Below, in pieces: positions 1-11,833 of a stretch of 64,000 nucleotides of DNA (within the stretch, counting starts at the first letter, position 1; each line of letters opens with the position of its first letter). Source of the stretch: Panicum virgatum (taxonomy: Eukaryota > Streptophyta > Magnoliopsida > Poales > Poaceae); assembly GCF_016808335.1 (NCBI RefSeq), contig NC_053149.1:40564118-40628117 (forward strand). The letters are read 5' to 3'. The notes below the pieces were generated by a model. It was not told where the DNA came from. It searched no databases and saw only the letters and a program-made list of their open reading frames with translations. Position numbers and translations under genes: made by a program.

Positions 1-395
1 GCTCTCAGTCTGACTTCGTGCCAATTGCCGCAAGCTCGTGGACACCGCCGGTGATGTTGCTGAAGAAAGACACATATGCGCTCTTTAGCTACACCATCTA
101 CCATTACCATCCAGTCGGCTCATCGACCTGCTGAACATGTTGGCAAGAGACGGGTGATTTTGTGTACTCGTGCGCATTTGTCGCTTCAGACTTGCACCTT
201 CCTCCACGGCTTTGACCATGTCCACCTCAACCTCAGCTACTTCGGCACTACGAGTTTATCATATGCATGAGCTCTTCATAGTTTCCGCTGCAGCCGCTAC
301 CCGTAGCATTTGCACTGGCGTTCCGACTACGAGGGGATGTCTCCATTTTTCTCCAGTGCATCTGTTCGTGTTGCTACCGCTACGACTGTAGGGGA

Positions 396-520
396 TGTTA
401 GTATATTTGGTAGTATAGGAAATATCTTGGGGAGGCTTCTTGCCCTCCAAGTCTTATACCCCTATGTATTCGCCCTTAAGGCTCAATGCAATAAATTCCA
501 CACATTATATCCTTCCTACA
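396..520 (+). repeat. LTR-like copia remnant
   Basis: A 125 bp block starts TGTTAGTATA and ends TTCCTACA. It is preceded directly by a purine-rich run (TAGGGGA) that could be a polypurine tract. The T-G...C-A borders and the text 'cttggggaggcttcttgccc' resemble 3' LTRs of small grass copia elements. The 395 bp to its left could be the 3' internal end of the same element, but I recognise no protein in it. A solo LTR, TRIM element or unrelated repeat is equally possible. Confidence 0.35.
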
Positions 521-761
521 TTTATGATGTATAGATCCAATAAATTATATTCATGCATGATAATCAAGATACTCAAATGGACCTAAATGTTCCTGAGAGT
601 AGACAACATGATATGTTTAATGGAAACATATGAGTTATGACTCACTGTGGTTTAAGTAGTCTGCCTTTGATTCTAATATAGAGCTTGAACTGCTAGAACA
701 TAAAACTAATTGTTACTGTAAAAGTGGATAGACTAATGCAGGGAGAAAAAGGAATGAGTAC

Positions 762-3700
762 CTGAACCATCAGTCTTAGGGTCAGCTATTGTTATAATCT
801 CAGGATCAGCAACTTCAGAAGGAAAGATGTTTAGAGGGTTTTGTCCTCTGCCGGTGGCATCCTGCAACTTATCCAGAAGGTTGTTGGCATTTTCTTCTGC
901 ACTATTGCATCTCTCCAGATAATCCAAGAACCCCTGAGTCTCTAAAAACTGCATAATCTGCCAAACAAACATGATATTTAAGTACTCCCTCTGGACCATA
1001 TTCATTGACAACGCTTCAAGCACACAGAACAAATGTTTAACGCCTCTTTTTTCATTATATAGTTTACCTCTTACTATTTATATGCTACCTCTTGAACACC
1101 AGTAGCAATAAGTGATCAATGCAGGTGTTCGTTTGGTAAGTCCTGAATACATAGTAGTGCATCTCTTGAAAATCAAAACTGCCTGGCTACAAGAATTACA
1201 TTTTTTTTGGAAAAAAGGTGGCAATTTGCCAAGAATAGGTCAAACTGGATGTATAAGAATAATACTAAAGGTCCAGGTCTATGTGTATTCACATATGGTC
1301 AGGATAATTTAATTAACTAGGTTCAAGCTTAAGATCTTATTCTGTCAAAAAAAAAAACTTAAGGTCTCAAAGAAAAGGATGCATGATATACACAACAACA
1401 AAACTAATTTGTAAATGTGAGAGTTGCCAGAATATTGGAAGAAATATTGTGGATGATTAAATTTATTTATTAAACCACAGAAATAGCAATGGCCTGCTAA
1501 ATATAAAATTGTGTATTTGAGTCCACATAATTTTTCTAGATATTGATGTAGGAGAGAATAGAGTGTTGTGTATTCCTCCAAACCCTAGAAGGGTGGGTAT
1601 AAACAGAACCTATACATGGGCCTCTAGATGGGCCGCAACACTGGGCCAACACATACACCAACACCCCCCAGTCTGAACTACCGGCGCAGCGGAGTTCAAG
1701 ACTGGACAACAAGAAACACATACAGGGCAAACACCCCCCGCAGCCACAACTAGCCACCTATTATTCCATCTCCTACCCCTGGTCCCCACCTCTTGGATGC
1801 ATGCATATTAGGGGTAACATGGTACTTTGTGCACTCATTTAATGACATCTAGTCCCTTTTAGTCCTTGGAACCAAACAGGTAAGGACTAAAGTTTTTAGT
1901 CCAAGGACTAAAATTAGTCTAGGGACTTTTAGCAACCAAACACCACCTAAAAAGAGTAAGCACGAGATGTAAGCATACCATTGACATGGACTCGACAGGC
2001 TGATTAGTTGCTCGAGAACGCTTTTTAAGAAACGCTTGAGAATTGAAACCAGTTGTTGATGCAGTATCCTAACAAGGGGAAAACAGCACATCTTAATTGA
2101 AACCAGTTTACCACTATGGGCAATATAAATAGCTGCTGCAGAACTTAATTGAGATGATGGCTTACAATGAAGTTACGGTAACCACTTAAAATCTGTGCAA
2201 AGAATCTTAAAAATATCAGCCTGCATCAAAACAGAAGATCAGCTACTAAATACATTTACCTGATAACCATGGAGAAGAACATAGTCCAAAAGATCAAGTT
2301 TGTGCATGAACACACCATAGAGAAGAACATAGTATGTCGAGACAAGCTTTTGGCGTCAATTTACAACCAGACCCCAGCCCCCTTTTTGTCAATGTGTCTA
2401 AACTAAACATGCAAGAAGACCAAGGTGAAACGGCCCCACATGTCCTATTGAATGATATGCTCAAACTATTTAACTTCTTTTGCAACATTGAACAGCAGGG
2501 AGTGGAAATATTACAAAAGCTAAATTTCAAATCACTTCAATGTACCAACATTTAAAAATAATAGTTCCCAAGAGAGTGGAGAAACATCGTGAAGCATTGT
2601 GAGTAGATCACAAAGAACGTATTTTTCTTTATGTTAGTTTTAACAAGGTCTGTGTTTCTAAAATTGCCTGTGACAAAATATTCTGTATCCACTGATTCTG
2701 TTATCATATGACACATAAGAGGAAAATAATCCAAATATCTAATGTAAGCACATATGCTGGTGCAGGAACTAAAACTACCATTAGTAGGTTCTTGCTGAAA
2801 CATGATACTAATTTGAACTTGTACAAAGCATATTAAGTATAGGATGGAGAAGAGAGTACCTAAGTTGGAAGTCATGCTCCTGGCCCCAAGATTTTGTGCC
2901 AGATCTTAATGAATAGTCACCCATACTGCCAAGATTGATTTTCATGAAATCAATACCCATGACATTGGGTTGTAGTAGTTTTAATATCTCACCACGCAAA
3001 AAACTATGTTCAGTTTCTGGTATTGGAGGAATTTCTTCCGATGTTGTTATCCGGTTGTACTCAAGATCTACCACCACTACCTGCAGTCATATACATTATC
3101 GTAACAATACTGAAATGCATTAATGTGATACAATTGAGAAAGCATGATAGATCAATGTGCTAAATCCATTGGTCGGCAAACCAAAAAGAAAAAGACACTG
3201 ATGGACCGTGCAGAATTATGGTCAGAAGATGTGCTAAATATATGCACCAAAAAGAATTTTTTATTTAAAGCATGTATGCATAGAATTAAAAAAAAACACT
3301 TCTCTTAAGAGTACTTTGAATGGGTACTTCTCTTCCTAAGATTACTTTGAACAATAAAACTTTTGATTAAAAGTAGGCAAATTATTATCATGGAAATTAT
3401 TAACAAATCTAGAAGAAAACCTAGTGTCTTCAAAGTCCAGATATTAGTACACTTACATATTCTTCAAAAGTTCAAATATGTTATAAGTTCAAACAAGCAT
3501 TTTCACTCTGGAGGATTCTTAAGGTACACTACACACACTTACATATTCCTCAAAAGTTCAAATATGTTGGAAGTTCAAACAAGCATCTTCACTCTGGAAG
3601 ATTCTTAAGATACATTGTACACACCTCAGACTTTTATGTTGTGAATCAAATAGAACAAAGATGTTTCATTCAAACGTCGGTTGTGAAAATCAAGGCAGCA

Positions 3701-6700
3701 AAACTGCCTTTTAAAAATAAAGAAATTAATGTTTTATACCAAATAAATGAGAACTGGTGTATCACTCCAAGATGGAAGAAACAAGAACAAAAGCTTGGTA
3801 ACAGAAAATCTCATCTTAATATTACAACTTACACCATCCATAGTCACCGCAGACGTGTCAACACCAGAATGAAGTCCCATCATGTAGGGTGTCGGAGCAT
3901 CAATGTAGTCAACCCCACTAGAGAATATTATTGGAATATAGACATGCTGCAGCACAAAACATAACATCAATAAGAATTTTGGATATAAACATGAACAAAT
4001 TTTCTCAAGCACAGCAATTCTTTTCCAAAGGATTTTTCAAGCCCACTGAAAAAGTTGGAGTACGAAACCACAAATTTGAGTGCAACCTACCTGCCACCTA
4101 ATTGGGTATATTAAATGGCAAATGGCTTCTGAAACTAGAGTCAATAGGGTATACCTGCATTATGAATCAAATAAAAGTCTATCAGATTCATAATAATTTC
4201 ATTATTAATGGTGCTGAATATGTCAAAAACTCTTTGATGTCGAGGTAATATTTCCTATGAAACATTTGCTTCACTAATGAAGATATGACATGCAGAGATA
4301 AAGGTCTACAAGGAATTTGAGTCCAAGCAAATTGGAGTAGGCTGCATAAGCATGAATTGATAGGAGGAAGCAAAATGATCAAAAGTTGCTAAGTGTGAAG
4401 TGAGGACTGAACGAACTTATTTGATCGCAGCAATATCCTTCTTTCAAGCAGGACAGCAGTAAAGAGAAGTATTAGTTTATCAACATCCAGGCACTGCACC
4501 AATGGCTGGAATGATATCTGCAGAGTGCAGTCACAGTAAAGCTTCATATAACCAGTTGGAAGTAAATGAAGTGAATGTATCTAATTTAACAGAGCAATGA
4601 TACTGGAAACAAGGTTTGAATAGGATACGACAAATGGAAACAGGAACCATACATCAGCGTGGGGAAGCCATTCTTTTGGAGGAGCTTCTGCAGAAAGAAG
4701 GCAATTCTCAATGGAAAATAAGACACGGTTCTTTCCAGGTGTTGGTAGTGTCACATGTGACACCATATGAGATATTGTGTCCCACAATGGCTTGCTGAAA
4801 GCAGAAAGCATTTAGACTGTGAGGTAGTTGAAACTTGAAATTGTATAAAGTACAAAAATACAGAAGTTTACCTACACCCTGCTGGAGAAAAACAAAGAAC
4901 AAATATTTCCTCAAGGGCATCACGAAGGACTTGGAAACTAGGAGAATGGGACACAAGGCAGATGCATTTATCAGCAAAGGAGTTTGCCGGAATTTGATAA
5001 GCTTCAATAATATCTTCACAAATAGGATCCCGAAATGCAATACAACTGACATAAATTTTTGAACCATCTCCCTCTACAAGAAATGACAACATAATTAAAA
5101 CGGTGACCCGTATACATTAAGCAATAGTAAGTTTGACTAGAAGGCTTGAACAGCATACTAAAAGAATTGCAAAATATCATTGTTCAACCAGAGCTATAAA
5201 TTTGAATGGCAGTTGCATGTACCTGTCAAAACTATAGGATAACTACGTGGATAAGTTGAGATATCGTCTGTGTCCAGCCCTGAAGAGTATATTCTTACTC
5301 CCGCTGGCAAAACACACTGCATTTATGACTAGTCAATGTCACATAGGTTTATATTCACAAAACATAGGGAAAGAAAGAAAAAAAAGTAGTAGTTTCTTGA
5401 TTTAAACAAAGATAAGGTACCAGCGTTGTCATCAAACAGGCTGAAATTTTACTACATAGAAGAAACTACAGTCCTTTTGCTTCCAATAGTTACCAATTTG
5501 TGCCATTCATCAGATTTTTTAATCATTTTTTAAAATATCATTCTTTATGGGATACATACAACCATGATTTCACTTTGAGGCTGAAAAGATAATTTTGGTG
5601 GCCATGCACATGCAGCAGGAAAAAGAGTTGTGCATGCTCCAACAACATGCATCATCATGCATCACAATGGTTAGAGTTGCAGCACCAGCATTTTAACAGT
5701 ATTCTTCTATGTCGAATCATTACAGAATGTGCTGAATCAAACTTCCATGCTTCCACTGTGGCACTACCTGTAAAGGGGCAGGGACAGTCCTTGGACAAGC
5801 TGGGAAGATTGCCAAGGAAGGTCAGTGGTGATGAGGGATACCCTCCTAGTTATGTCAGTGTTTCAAAAAAAAAAAAAAAACGGGAGTTCTAGTCATGGAA
5901 TAATTCAGCATCAAACGAGGATGCCAATTATCGAAGGATGAAGAATCTTTCTTCAGAAGTTAAGGTAGCCTCTACTTGGGTAATAGCACAAAAAAGGCCC
6001 CTACGAGACAGCCTCCATACCCCTAGATCAAAATTGATAGGACTGCAAACCCAAGAAATCGAGTCGATTGAATCAAAACTATAGCTATGTAATTCAAATT
6101 TAATAATCCCAACTTGACCAAATCAACACAGTAGCTACTAGTAGCTAGATGATTGAGCAAGCGGCAGCATTGCAGCAGGAGCCCAGCAGGCGGGCCAACA
6201 GGCAAGCACAGGAAGAAGTAGGCTAGAGAGTTCAGCGAACAGGTGGTGAGAAGGACGTTCAGCAGCAGGCCAATGACATGCGGCACACTGACCATCAATT
6301 CGCCACACCTTCTGTAATTTTCTGGCACTGCCACTGTGCCTGTTATCGCCCAGTGCCATTTTCCAGCCACTATATCCGTGAATCCATAATATAAAGCTAG
6401 TACAATGCTAATAAGCACGCTGCATAAGAGCAGCATGAATTGACTTCTTTCGATCATTTTTCACTTTTTTTGCCGAAATGAGCAACACGCCACCCCTAAC
6501 CAAATGCCAACACGTCTTTCAATGATCACTGATTCGGCCCATTCTACCGGGAATTCGGCCGGAAATCACCCGAGAAGGTCAATGCTCGATCAAATCAACG
6601 CGGTGAAGGGAGAGGAGGCGAGGCGGGATCTGTGGACTCACGGTGGGGAGCTGCGGCGGCGGCGGAGGATACAGCGCATGGTTGGAGGGCGGGAACTGGT

Positions 6701-6824
6701 CGAGGAAGGCCGGCATGTACATCTCCTCGATGCCGTGGAAGCCCTTGGCGCCGTCCAGCGCCCGGATCTCCGGGCCCAGCCCGCACACCACGAAGTACTC
6801 GAAGATCCGCGACGACGACCCCAT
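762..6824 (-). CDS. DENN (AEX-3) domain protein, 3' part missing
   Basis: Multi-exon gene whose product resembles plant DENN-domain proteins, which act as guanine-nucleotide exchange factors or adaptors for Rab GTPases in membrane traffic. Exons read from intron borders and phases (minus strand): 6824-6642 (start ATG, GSSSRIFEYFVVCGLGPEI, the uDENN start), 5316-5223, 5073-4872 (CLVSHSPSFQVLRDALEEIF), 4794-4653 (FSIENCLLSAEAPP), 4517-4417 (LVQCLDVDKLILLFTAVLLE), 4154-4091, 3946-3833 (YIPIIFSSGVDYIDAPTPYM, the cDENN core), 3080-2860, 2068-1979 (FNSQAFLKKRS), 957-762 (QFLETQGFLDYLER). All have GT and AG at the borders and phases join. The join 2860 to 2068 is out of phase, so a short exon is missed; a candidate ends in LLHGYQ with its donor just below 2262. 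The last exon ends in phase 1, so coding continues left of the window. I cannot tell whether the gene is expressed; no coding lesion is visible. Confidence 0.85.
1547..1740 (-). mobile_element. Copia 3' end remnant in a DENN intron
   Basis: On the minus strand a G run (1664-1669) meets a 117 bp block (1663-1547) that starts TGTTGGTGTATG and ends CTCTCCTACA. This is the polypurine tract plus 3' LTR arrangement of a small copia-type element. About 70 bp of internal sequence remains at 1670-1740. No coding sequence is left. It lies in the intron between the exons at 2068-1979 and 957-762. Confidence 0.4.
1815..1957. mobile_element. MITE-like fragment
   Basis: The segment carries repeated gactaaa / tttagtcc blocks in both orientations and ends AACCAAACACC. 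This is the look of a common grass non-autonomous DNA transposon family with GGTGTTTGGTT ends. It ends about 20 bp before a DENN exon (1979). The left end is unclear, so the element is probably truncated. Confidence 0.4.
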
Positions 6825-7109
6825 CTCCGCCGCCGGAACCGGAGATCACCGGCCTCCCGGGAGGGATCCTCGGAGCGGCGGTGGGCGCCTCCCTCTCTCT
6901 ATGGTGTCGGCTCTGTGCGCGCTCGAGCGGAAGGAGGGAGGCGGTCAGGCGGAGGACGAGGCCAAGATGGTGGTTGCGGTGCGGGAGGAAGGCGACAAGG
7001 CCCCGCGGGTCGGGTGGTCGTCTGTTCCTTTGACCCGTTAAGGATTTGGAAGCAATTCATTTTTCCTCTTTTTTTGTTTGTGTTTGACCGTTTATGACCG
7101 ATCGTTGAC

Positions 7110-7720
7110 TTCATAGCAAACACAATAATGTTTACATTTTACAACATCAATATAGTGTGTGTATATATATAAAATAAAACTTTAACTAACAATTTGGATA
7201 AAAATATGGCATTTCAACTAAAAGTACTTAGGCTATGTTTAGTTCCAAAAAAAATTTGTACAGTACCCGTCACATCGAATCTTCGGATCCATGCATGGAA
7301 CATTAAATGCAGTTGGAAAAAATAACTAATTATACAATCTAACTGATTAGCACAAGCTGAATCTTTTAAGTCTAATTAGTCTATAATTGAACATTATTTG
7401 TCAAGTAACAACGAAATGTGCTACAGTACCAAAATCCAAACTTTTTCACCAACTAAACACACCCTTAGACATTTTGAAATGAGTGTACATTATTATGAAT
7501 CTAAAAACTTTATATCTTGGCATCTTGTATTTTGTGACTTCATAGCAATCAAGATTTTGTGACTTCATAGTGTTTTCATTTCACAACATCAATATAGTAT
7601 ATATATATAGTAAAACTTCAATTAACTACTTGTATAAAAATATGGCATTTCAACTCAAAGTGCTAAGATATTTTGAAACAAATGTTAATTGTGAATCAAA
7701 TAACTTTTATGTTATATATA
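7110..7720. repeat. Diverged tandem duplication, AT-rich
   Basis: Two copies of a unit of roughly 200 bp can be aligned by eye. Both start with 'gacttcatag', continue with 'acaacatcaatatagt' and then 'aaaatatggcatttcaact', followed by 'ttttgaaa'. The first copy (about 7110-7550) is interrupted by the MITE at 7231-7464; the second runs from about 7557 to 7720. I recognise no coding sequence. It lies upstream of the DENN start. Confidence 0.5.
7231..7464 (-). mobile_element. Tourist-like MITE (copy 1)
   Basis: 234 bp element flanked by the trinucleotide TTA on both sides (7228-7230 and 7465-7467), the target duplication of PIF/Harbinger elements. One end reads GGCTATGTTTAGTTCC and the other is the complement of GGGTGTGTTTAGTTGGTG. 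The internal text matches, in reverse orientation, the elements at 47306-47514 and 51317-51550, so this is a family with at least three copies here. It has no coding capacity. Confidence 0.7.
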
Positions 7721-7812
7721 TATTCAACCTATGTAATAAAAGAATAACCTGCATGAATCCGAAAACATCATTTCTTGATTATTGATCACTTTAGCCATGT
7801 TAGATAGGCAAC

Positions 7813-9339
7813 TGTAAGGAACATGGCCCCATTTAGACCATTGTTTGTGATTTTGGTGATTGAGTGACAACATAATCAATGGGACTAACAAGTTTGTGAG
7901 ATCACACTTGTAGGAGTTTTTAGGTCCCATGGATATGAGTCAACATGTCTAATTCATCATCAAGACGCAATGTCTAATCTATCGTCGAGACGCCAAGTCC
8001 AATCCACCATCAAGATAACAAGTCCAATCCGCCGTAGAGGTGTCAAAGCATTGGACGAGTTTAGCAGAAAATAGGGGCACCGGTTTAACCGATGCCTAAG
8101 CATCGGTGCATCCAATGGTTGTCGGAAGATCCGACGCTCTGGCATCCGTGCAAGTCTGAGCACCTCTGGAGATCAAGTGAAGAAAGAGTGAAGCACCGGT
8201 TGAACCGACGAGGCCAAGTTAAGCATCGGTGCATTCAACATACTATGTTCCAGAGACGATGTCAAACATGCAGTAGCCAAGCCTTCAGCACCGGAAGATC
8301 CGACGGCTACCAGAGTAATGCGTCGGTGCAATGACGTCAGTAAGGTGTAACGGCTATATGAAGGACAAGTGTCACCGGAAGTTCCAACGCCCTAGCATTG
8401 GTTCATCCGATGGTCCCTGAAGTTGCTGCAGCGTGTCAGAGAGGCCAACGGTTACTTCAGAGCATAGAGTGACCGGAAGAACCGATGCTCTATGCACCGG
8501 AAGTTCCGATGCCTACGCAGAAAACTGGCCAACGACTAGTAACGGCTCTCTTGACATGGTGTCCTATATATATGTGTTCCCCCGGCCATTTGAAGCTTGC
8601 TGGAGTTGCTGGACATCCTATATACACCCAAGAACACCTCCAAGCCATCCAAGAGCATAAAGATCAAATCCTTAGTCCTTAGCACAAGCTTTGTGAGTGT
8701 TAGTGCAAGGTTAGCTCTTGAGTGAGTGATCAAGCAAGGTTTAGATTCTTGTGCTGTGGTTCTAAGTTGAACCAACATTGTATCTTGGTGCGCCGGCCTC
8801 GTTGGAGCCTTGGTGGCTCGCCGGCAAGTCAACGACCCTCCGGCTTGGTGTGGAACGGCATCGACGACATTGTGCGGGGGACGGAGACCCCTCCTTCGCG
8901 GGCAATCTCTTTTAGTGAAGATCGGGATTAAGGTGACCGTGATTGTGTTCATGCAAGAGACTTGATTGCCGGGAAGCGATACTCTTCGTGAGTGTTTCAA
9001 CAACGTGGACGTAGGGGCGCCTTTGTGGCAAACCGAACCACGAGATATATCCTCGTGTCGAGAGTTTGCTTCCTCTCATCCCTCTCCTTTAGCTTCCGCA
9101 TTTCATATTGCAACTTGTGTGCCTTTACTTTCTTAGTGTAGTATGTTGCTAGGATTGGCTATAGGTTGCAAAACTCTTTTGGGATGAGGGTTTCACACTA
9201 AGGTGAACCATAGTTGCACATCTAGATAGCTTGATTTAGTTTCAGTTTTGTGCAAACTAGTTGGAGTCATATGTTAAGATTTTTAGAGTGCCTAATTCAC
9301 CCCCTCCCCCTCTTAGGCTAGAGCACCCGATTGCTTTCA
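7813..9339 (+). mobile_element. Solo LTR, SIRE/Maximus-like copia
   Basis: 1,527 bp block beginning TGTAAGGAAC and ending GATTGCTTTCA, with a perfect 5 bp target duplication GCAAC on each side (7808-7812, 9340-9344) and no internal domain. This is the product expected from recombination between the two LTRs of a former element. Inside are a four-copy tandem repeat of about 27 bp (7946-8050), an array of CACCGGTT/AACCGACG-type palindromic units (8078-8513), a TATA box (TATATATAT, 8565-8573), and a C/T-rich end (ccccctccccctctt) like that of the copia LTRs at 18435 and 29862. It is related to the solo LTR at 54099-55612. Confidence 0.8.
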
Positions 9340-9554
9340 GCAACTTCAAAGAAGCTCATCCTCATAATCAAATAGCTACACGAGAAAAAGAATCAACAAC
9401 AAATACTCGACCTATTCAGCTAGCTTGTCAGGCAACCAACCAGCAGTATTTTCCTCTCACACCAAACCAGTATCAGACACCAGTCAAACAACAGTATCTA
9501 ATCTCACAATAAATCAGCAGCAGACACTAGCCACAGCCAGCCAAACAGTAGGGC

Positions 9555-9840
9555 GAAAGGATCCTTAGACTACTAGTTATAGAAGCCTCGGTAGCACCTC
9601 ATATACTGAGTTCGGCTCCCCGTGGGAGTGAATATTCTAGAATTTAATGGTATTGTGCATTCAGTGGTAGGCGACGTTCTGTCAACGGTGAGACGTATGT
9701 GGTGACTTTGTCAATCCTGAGGATTTGTCGGCTCGATCTTCAAAAATGCTAATGAAAGTAGGATTTACATATATATGTTTATAGGTGGTGAGTGTGTGTG
9801 CGTTGTGATTATGGAGGATAACGTGTGATTAGAAAAAAAA
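9555..9840 (+). mobile_element. SINE-like retroposon
   Basis: The segment has a B-box-like sequence (GAGTTCGGCTCCC, near 9608), then text typical of a widespread grass SINE/LINE tail (ggtaggcgacgttctgtcaa; gtgactttgtcaatc; a GT-rich tgagtgtgtgtgcgttgtg), and ends in nine A's at 9832-9840. tRNA-derived SINEs are short pol III retroposons mobilised by LINE enzymes. The 5' border and target duplication are not clear, so it may be truncated. Confidence 0.45.
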
Positions 9841-9959
9841 AGGATTGTGTTAAGCCGCGACCAGTCGCGCTATAGGGAACTGCGCGACCCAGCGTGGTGC
9901 AAAGCGCACAGCGGCGCGACCCCTCCTCTCTTTCAGATTTAACACATGCCTCCCCTCTC

Positions 9960-10404
9960 ACTAATAAATGTCACTTTCGAACTATATCGGATCACATCCA
10001 GATTTTTTTTAACATGCAACTTTTTCGAATAAATATTTTCTCTCCTTCGTATGATCTCCATTGAGTACCGATTGCACCGTTGTATTCTACGTCATAAGAC
10101 GAACAAAACTAGATCCCACTTGCATATATTTTGAAGATGTTTTGCACCAGTAGTAACTTATATGTAAATTTAAGTTTGATATTATTGAAGGAGTTGCTAC
10201 AATATACATGTGGCAATTTATGTAAAATATAGTATTAATTTATCCCAAAAAACATGTAGCAACTTGTGTTATTTAGTAGAAAATTATGCATATACATGGG
10301 GCAACTTATGTTGCCCTCTATAATATACTTTTATGTCAAGTCACGCATTTAACTTATGTAAAGAAATATACTAATTTATTGGTATCAATTTATACATGAA
10401 CTAG
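9960..10404. repeat. AT-rich repeat arm with 'caacttatg' motifs
   Basis: The stretch contains many copies of 'caactta(t)g/t' and similar words. It resembles both the direct arm at about 35150-35250 and the inverted arm at about 35690-35830 ('tagatcccacttgcatatattttgaa' against 'tagacccatgatgcatatgttttgaa'). I read it as one arm of a fold-back type element, interrupted at 10400 by a Helitron and then the large LTR element. It has no coding sequence. Confidence 0.35.
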
Positions 10405-11822
10405 TGTTGACGCTCCTTAGCGCCCCCGATTTATATACCGCAAACGCACGGTTTCATGTAGCTTTTCCCTCAGAGTATTCCCCCAAGGTTTATCAATCCA
10501 CGGAACCAAAGAGACAAAAACACAATCTACTATCATAGAGATTCCTTTGTGTTGAGATGGTGAAAACGAATCTAATCTACTAAAAACGACAAACACTGAA
10601 GGTAGCAAGAGAAAGTTAGAGATAACCAATCTAGATCACCTAGATCATGCATATGTTGTAATTCCAACTAGATGAAGTGAAGTAAGGTAGATGTGAATCT
10701 CAATGAAAAGCCTCTTTAAACCCAAAATCTCCAATCCGATCCCTCGATACTCCGCCTACTCTGTGGAGACGGCCAGTCACGACGCCCCCCTTTTGAACGA
10801 AATACCCTGAAGCAAGTCGAACCCCCTTTGGTAGTTCCGCCATGAACCTCTAGCCACCATGACTACAAGATCATGCTAAGCGATCTATCTCGATAATAGA
10901 TCTAGGATGAAGCAAACCCAAAGAAAAGAACGAAATCGAAAGAGAGAACATGGTCACTAAACATTCGGAATCACAAATAACTTCACCATGAATGATTGTA
11001 CATCACAAGATCACAACCGGGGCCCTACCTTGATCTTGATGATCCTAGCTCCAGAACTCCAACGTGGTCTTCCTTGCAAGGTTCCCACGTCGGCTAGGGC
11101 GAACCCTAGACAACTAGCACGACCCTCGGCTCTCCGAGAGGTGTCCCTCTATCTTCTCTGCTCCTTGGCATTGTCTCCCGAATTGATCTCTGCGTGAACC
11201 TTGGGGAGGGGTCTTTAAATAGCCTCAGGGAACCCTCGGTCAAAGGGAAGGTCGAACCGACCTAGAAAAGGGCTGGGCCGGCCGGCCCAATGGGGCTAGG
11301 CCGGCCGGCCTGGCTCTTTCCTTCGCCGGCTCGTGCTCATCTTTCTCCCCAAGTCTCCTGGAATCTTCTAGAGTTTATGTCTTTCACGATTGCACCCCAT
11401 TAGACGTCGTTATCTTCGAGATTTCTTCGAGGAGAAGGATAGGATGGAAAATCCTTCCTTAAATATCTCTTTGCTTTGCTTAACCCCGAAGTATCTTGAT
11501 ATTATCTTGTGGGCTTTGTCTTTTGGGCTTCATTGGAGGGTGGATGTGCATGAACGGGCCTCTAATCATCATGGCCTTCGATCCTTTGTTCGGGCTTTGG
11601 CCTTCGTCTTTCTTCGTGTTCGCGTGATCGTGGGCCTCGCCATTTCATGCTCCAAAATTGGACAAAAACCTACAAAAACGAAGTACCTCCAAAATATATG
11701 TGCAAACACGAAAACGACCAATAATTGGGCCGAGGTTAGGATGGTTAGTGATTCTGATATTAAATTCATGTCATTATCAAAGTTAAACAGGGGATAAAAT
11801 GGATACTTAAGGAGCGCCAACA
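10405..11822 (-). repeat. 3' LTR of the Athila-like element
   Basis: 1,418 bp, TGTTGACGCTCC...GCGCCAACA as read on the plus strand. It contains two GGCCGGCCGGCC palindromes 20-odd bp apart (11275-11288, 11298-11311). Compared with the other LTR it has several substitutions and a 21 bp segment (gcaagagaaagttagagataa) that the other copy lacks, so the pair is older than the nested copia LTR pair. Confidence 0.85.
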
Positions 11823-11833
11823 TTCCCCCATGC
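11823..11833 (-). other. Polypurine tract of the Athila-like element
   Basis: On the minus strand GCATGGGGGAA directly abuts the LTR start TGTTGGCG. This is where plus-strand DNA synthesis is primed in LTR elements, and it fixes the element's orientation as minus. Confidence 0.7.

Noticed and set aside
5640..5880. Possible retroposon ending in a 16 A tract (5866-5881)
   Set aside because: The poly-A is real, but I find no pol III boxes, no LINE protein and no matching target duplication, so the type cannot be supported.
6504..7097. Plus-strand reading frames of 130-197 codons
   Set aside because: They are GC-rich shadows antisense to the first DENN exon and its 5' region; the minus-strand protein is clearly the real one.
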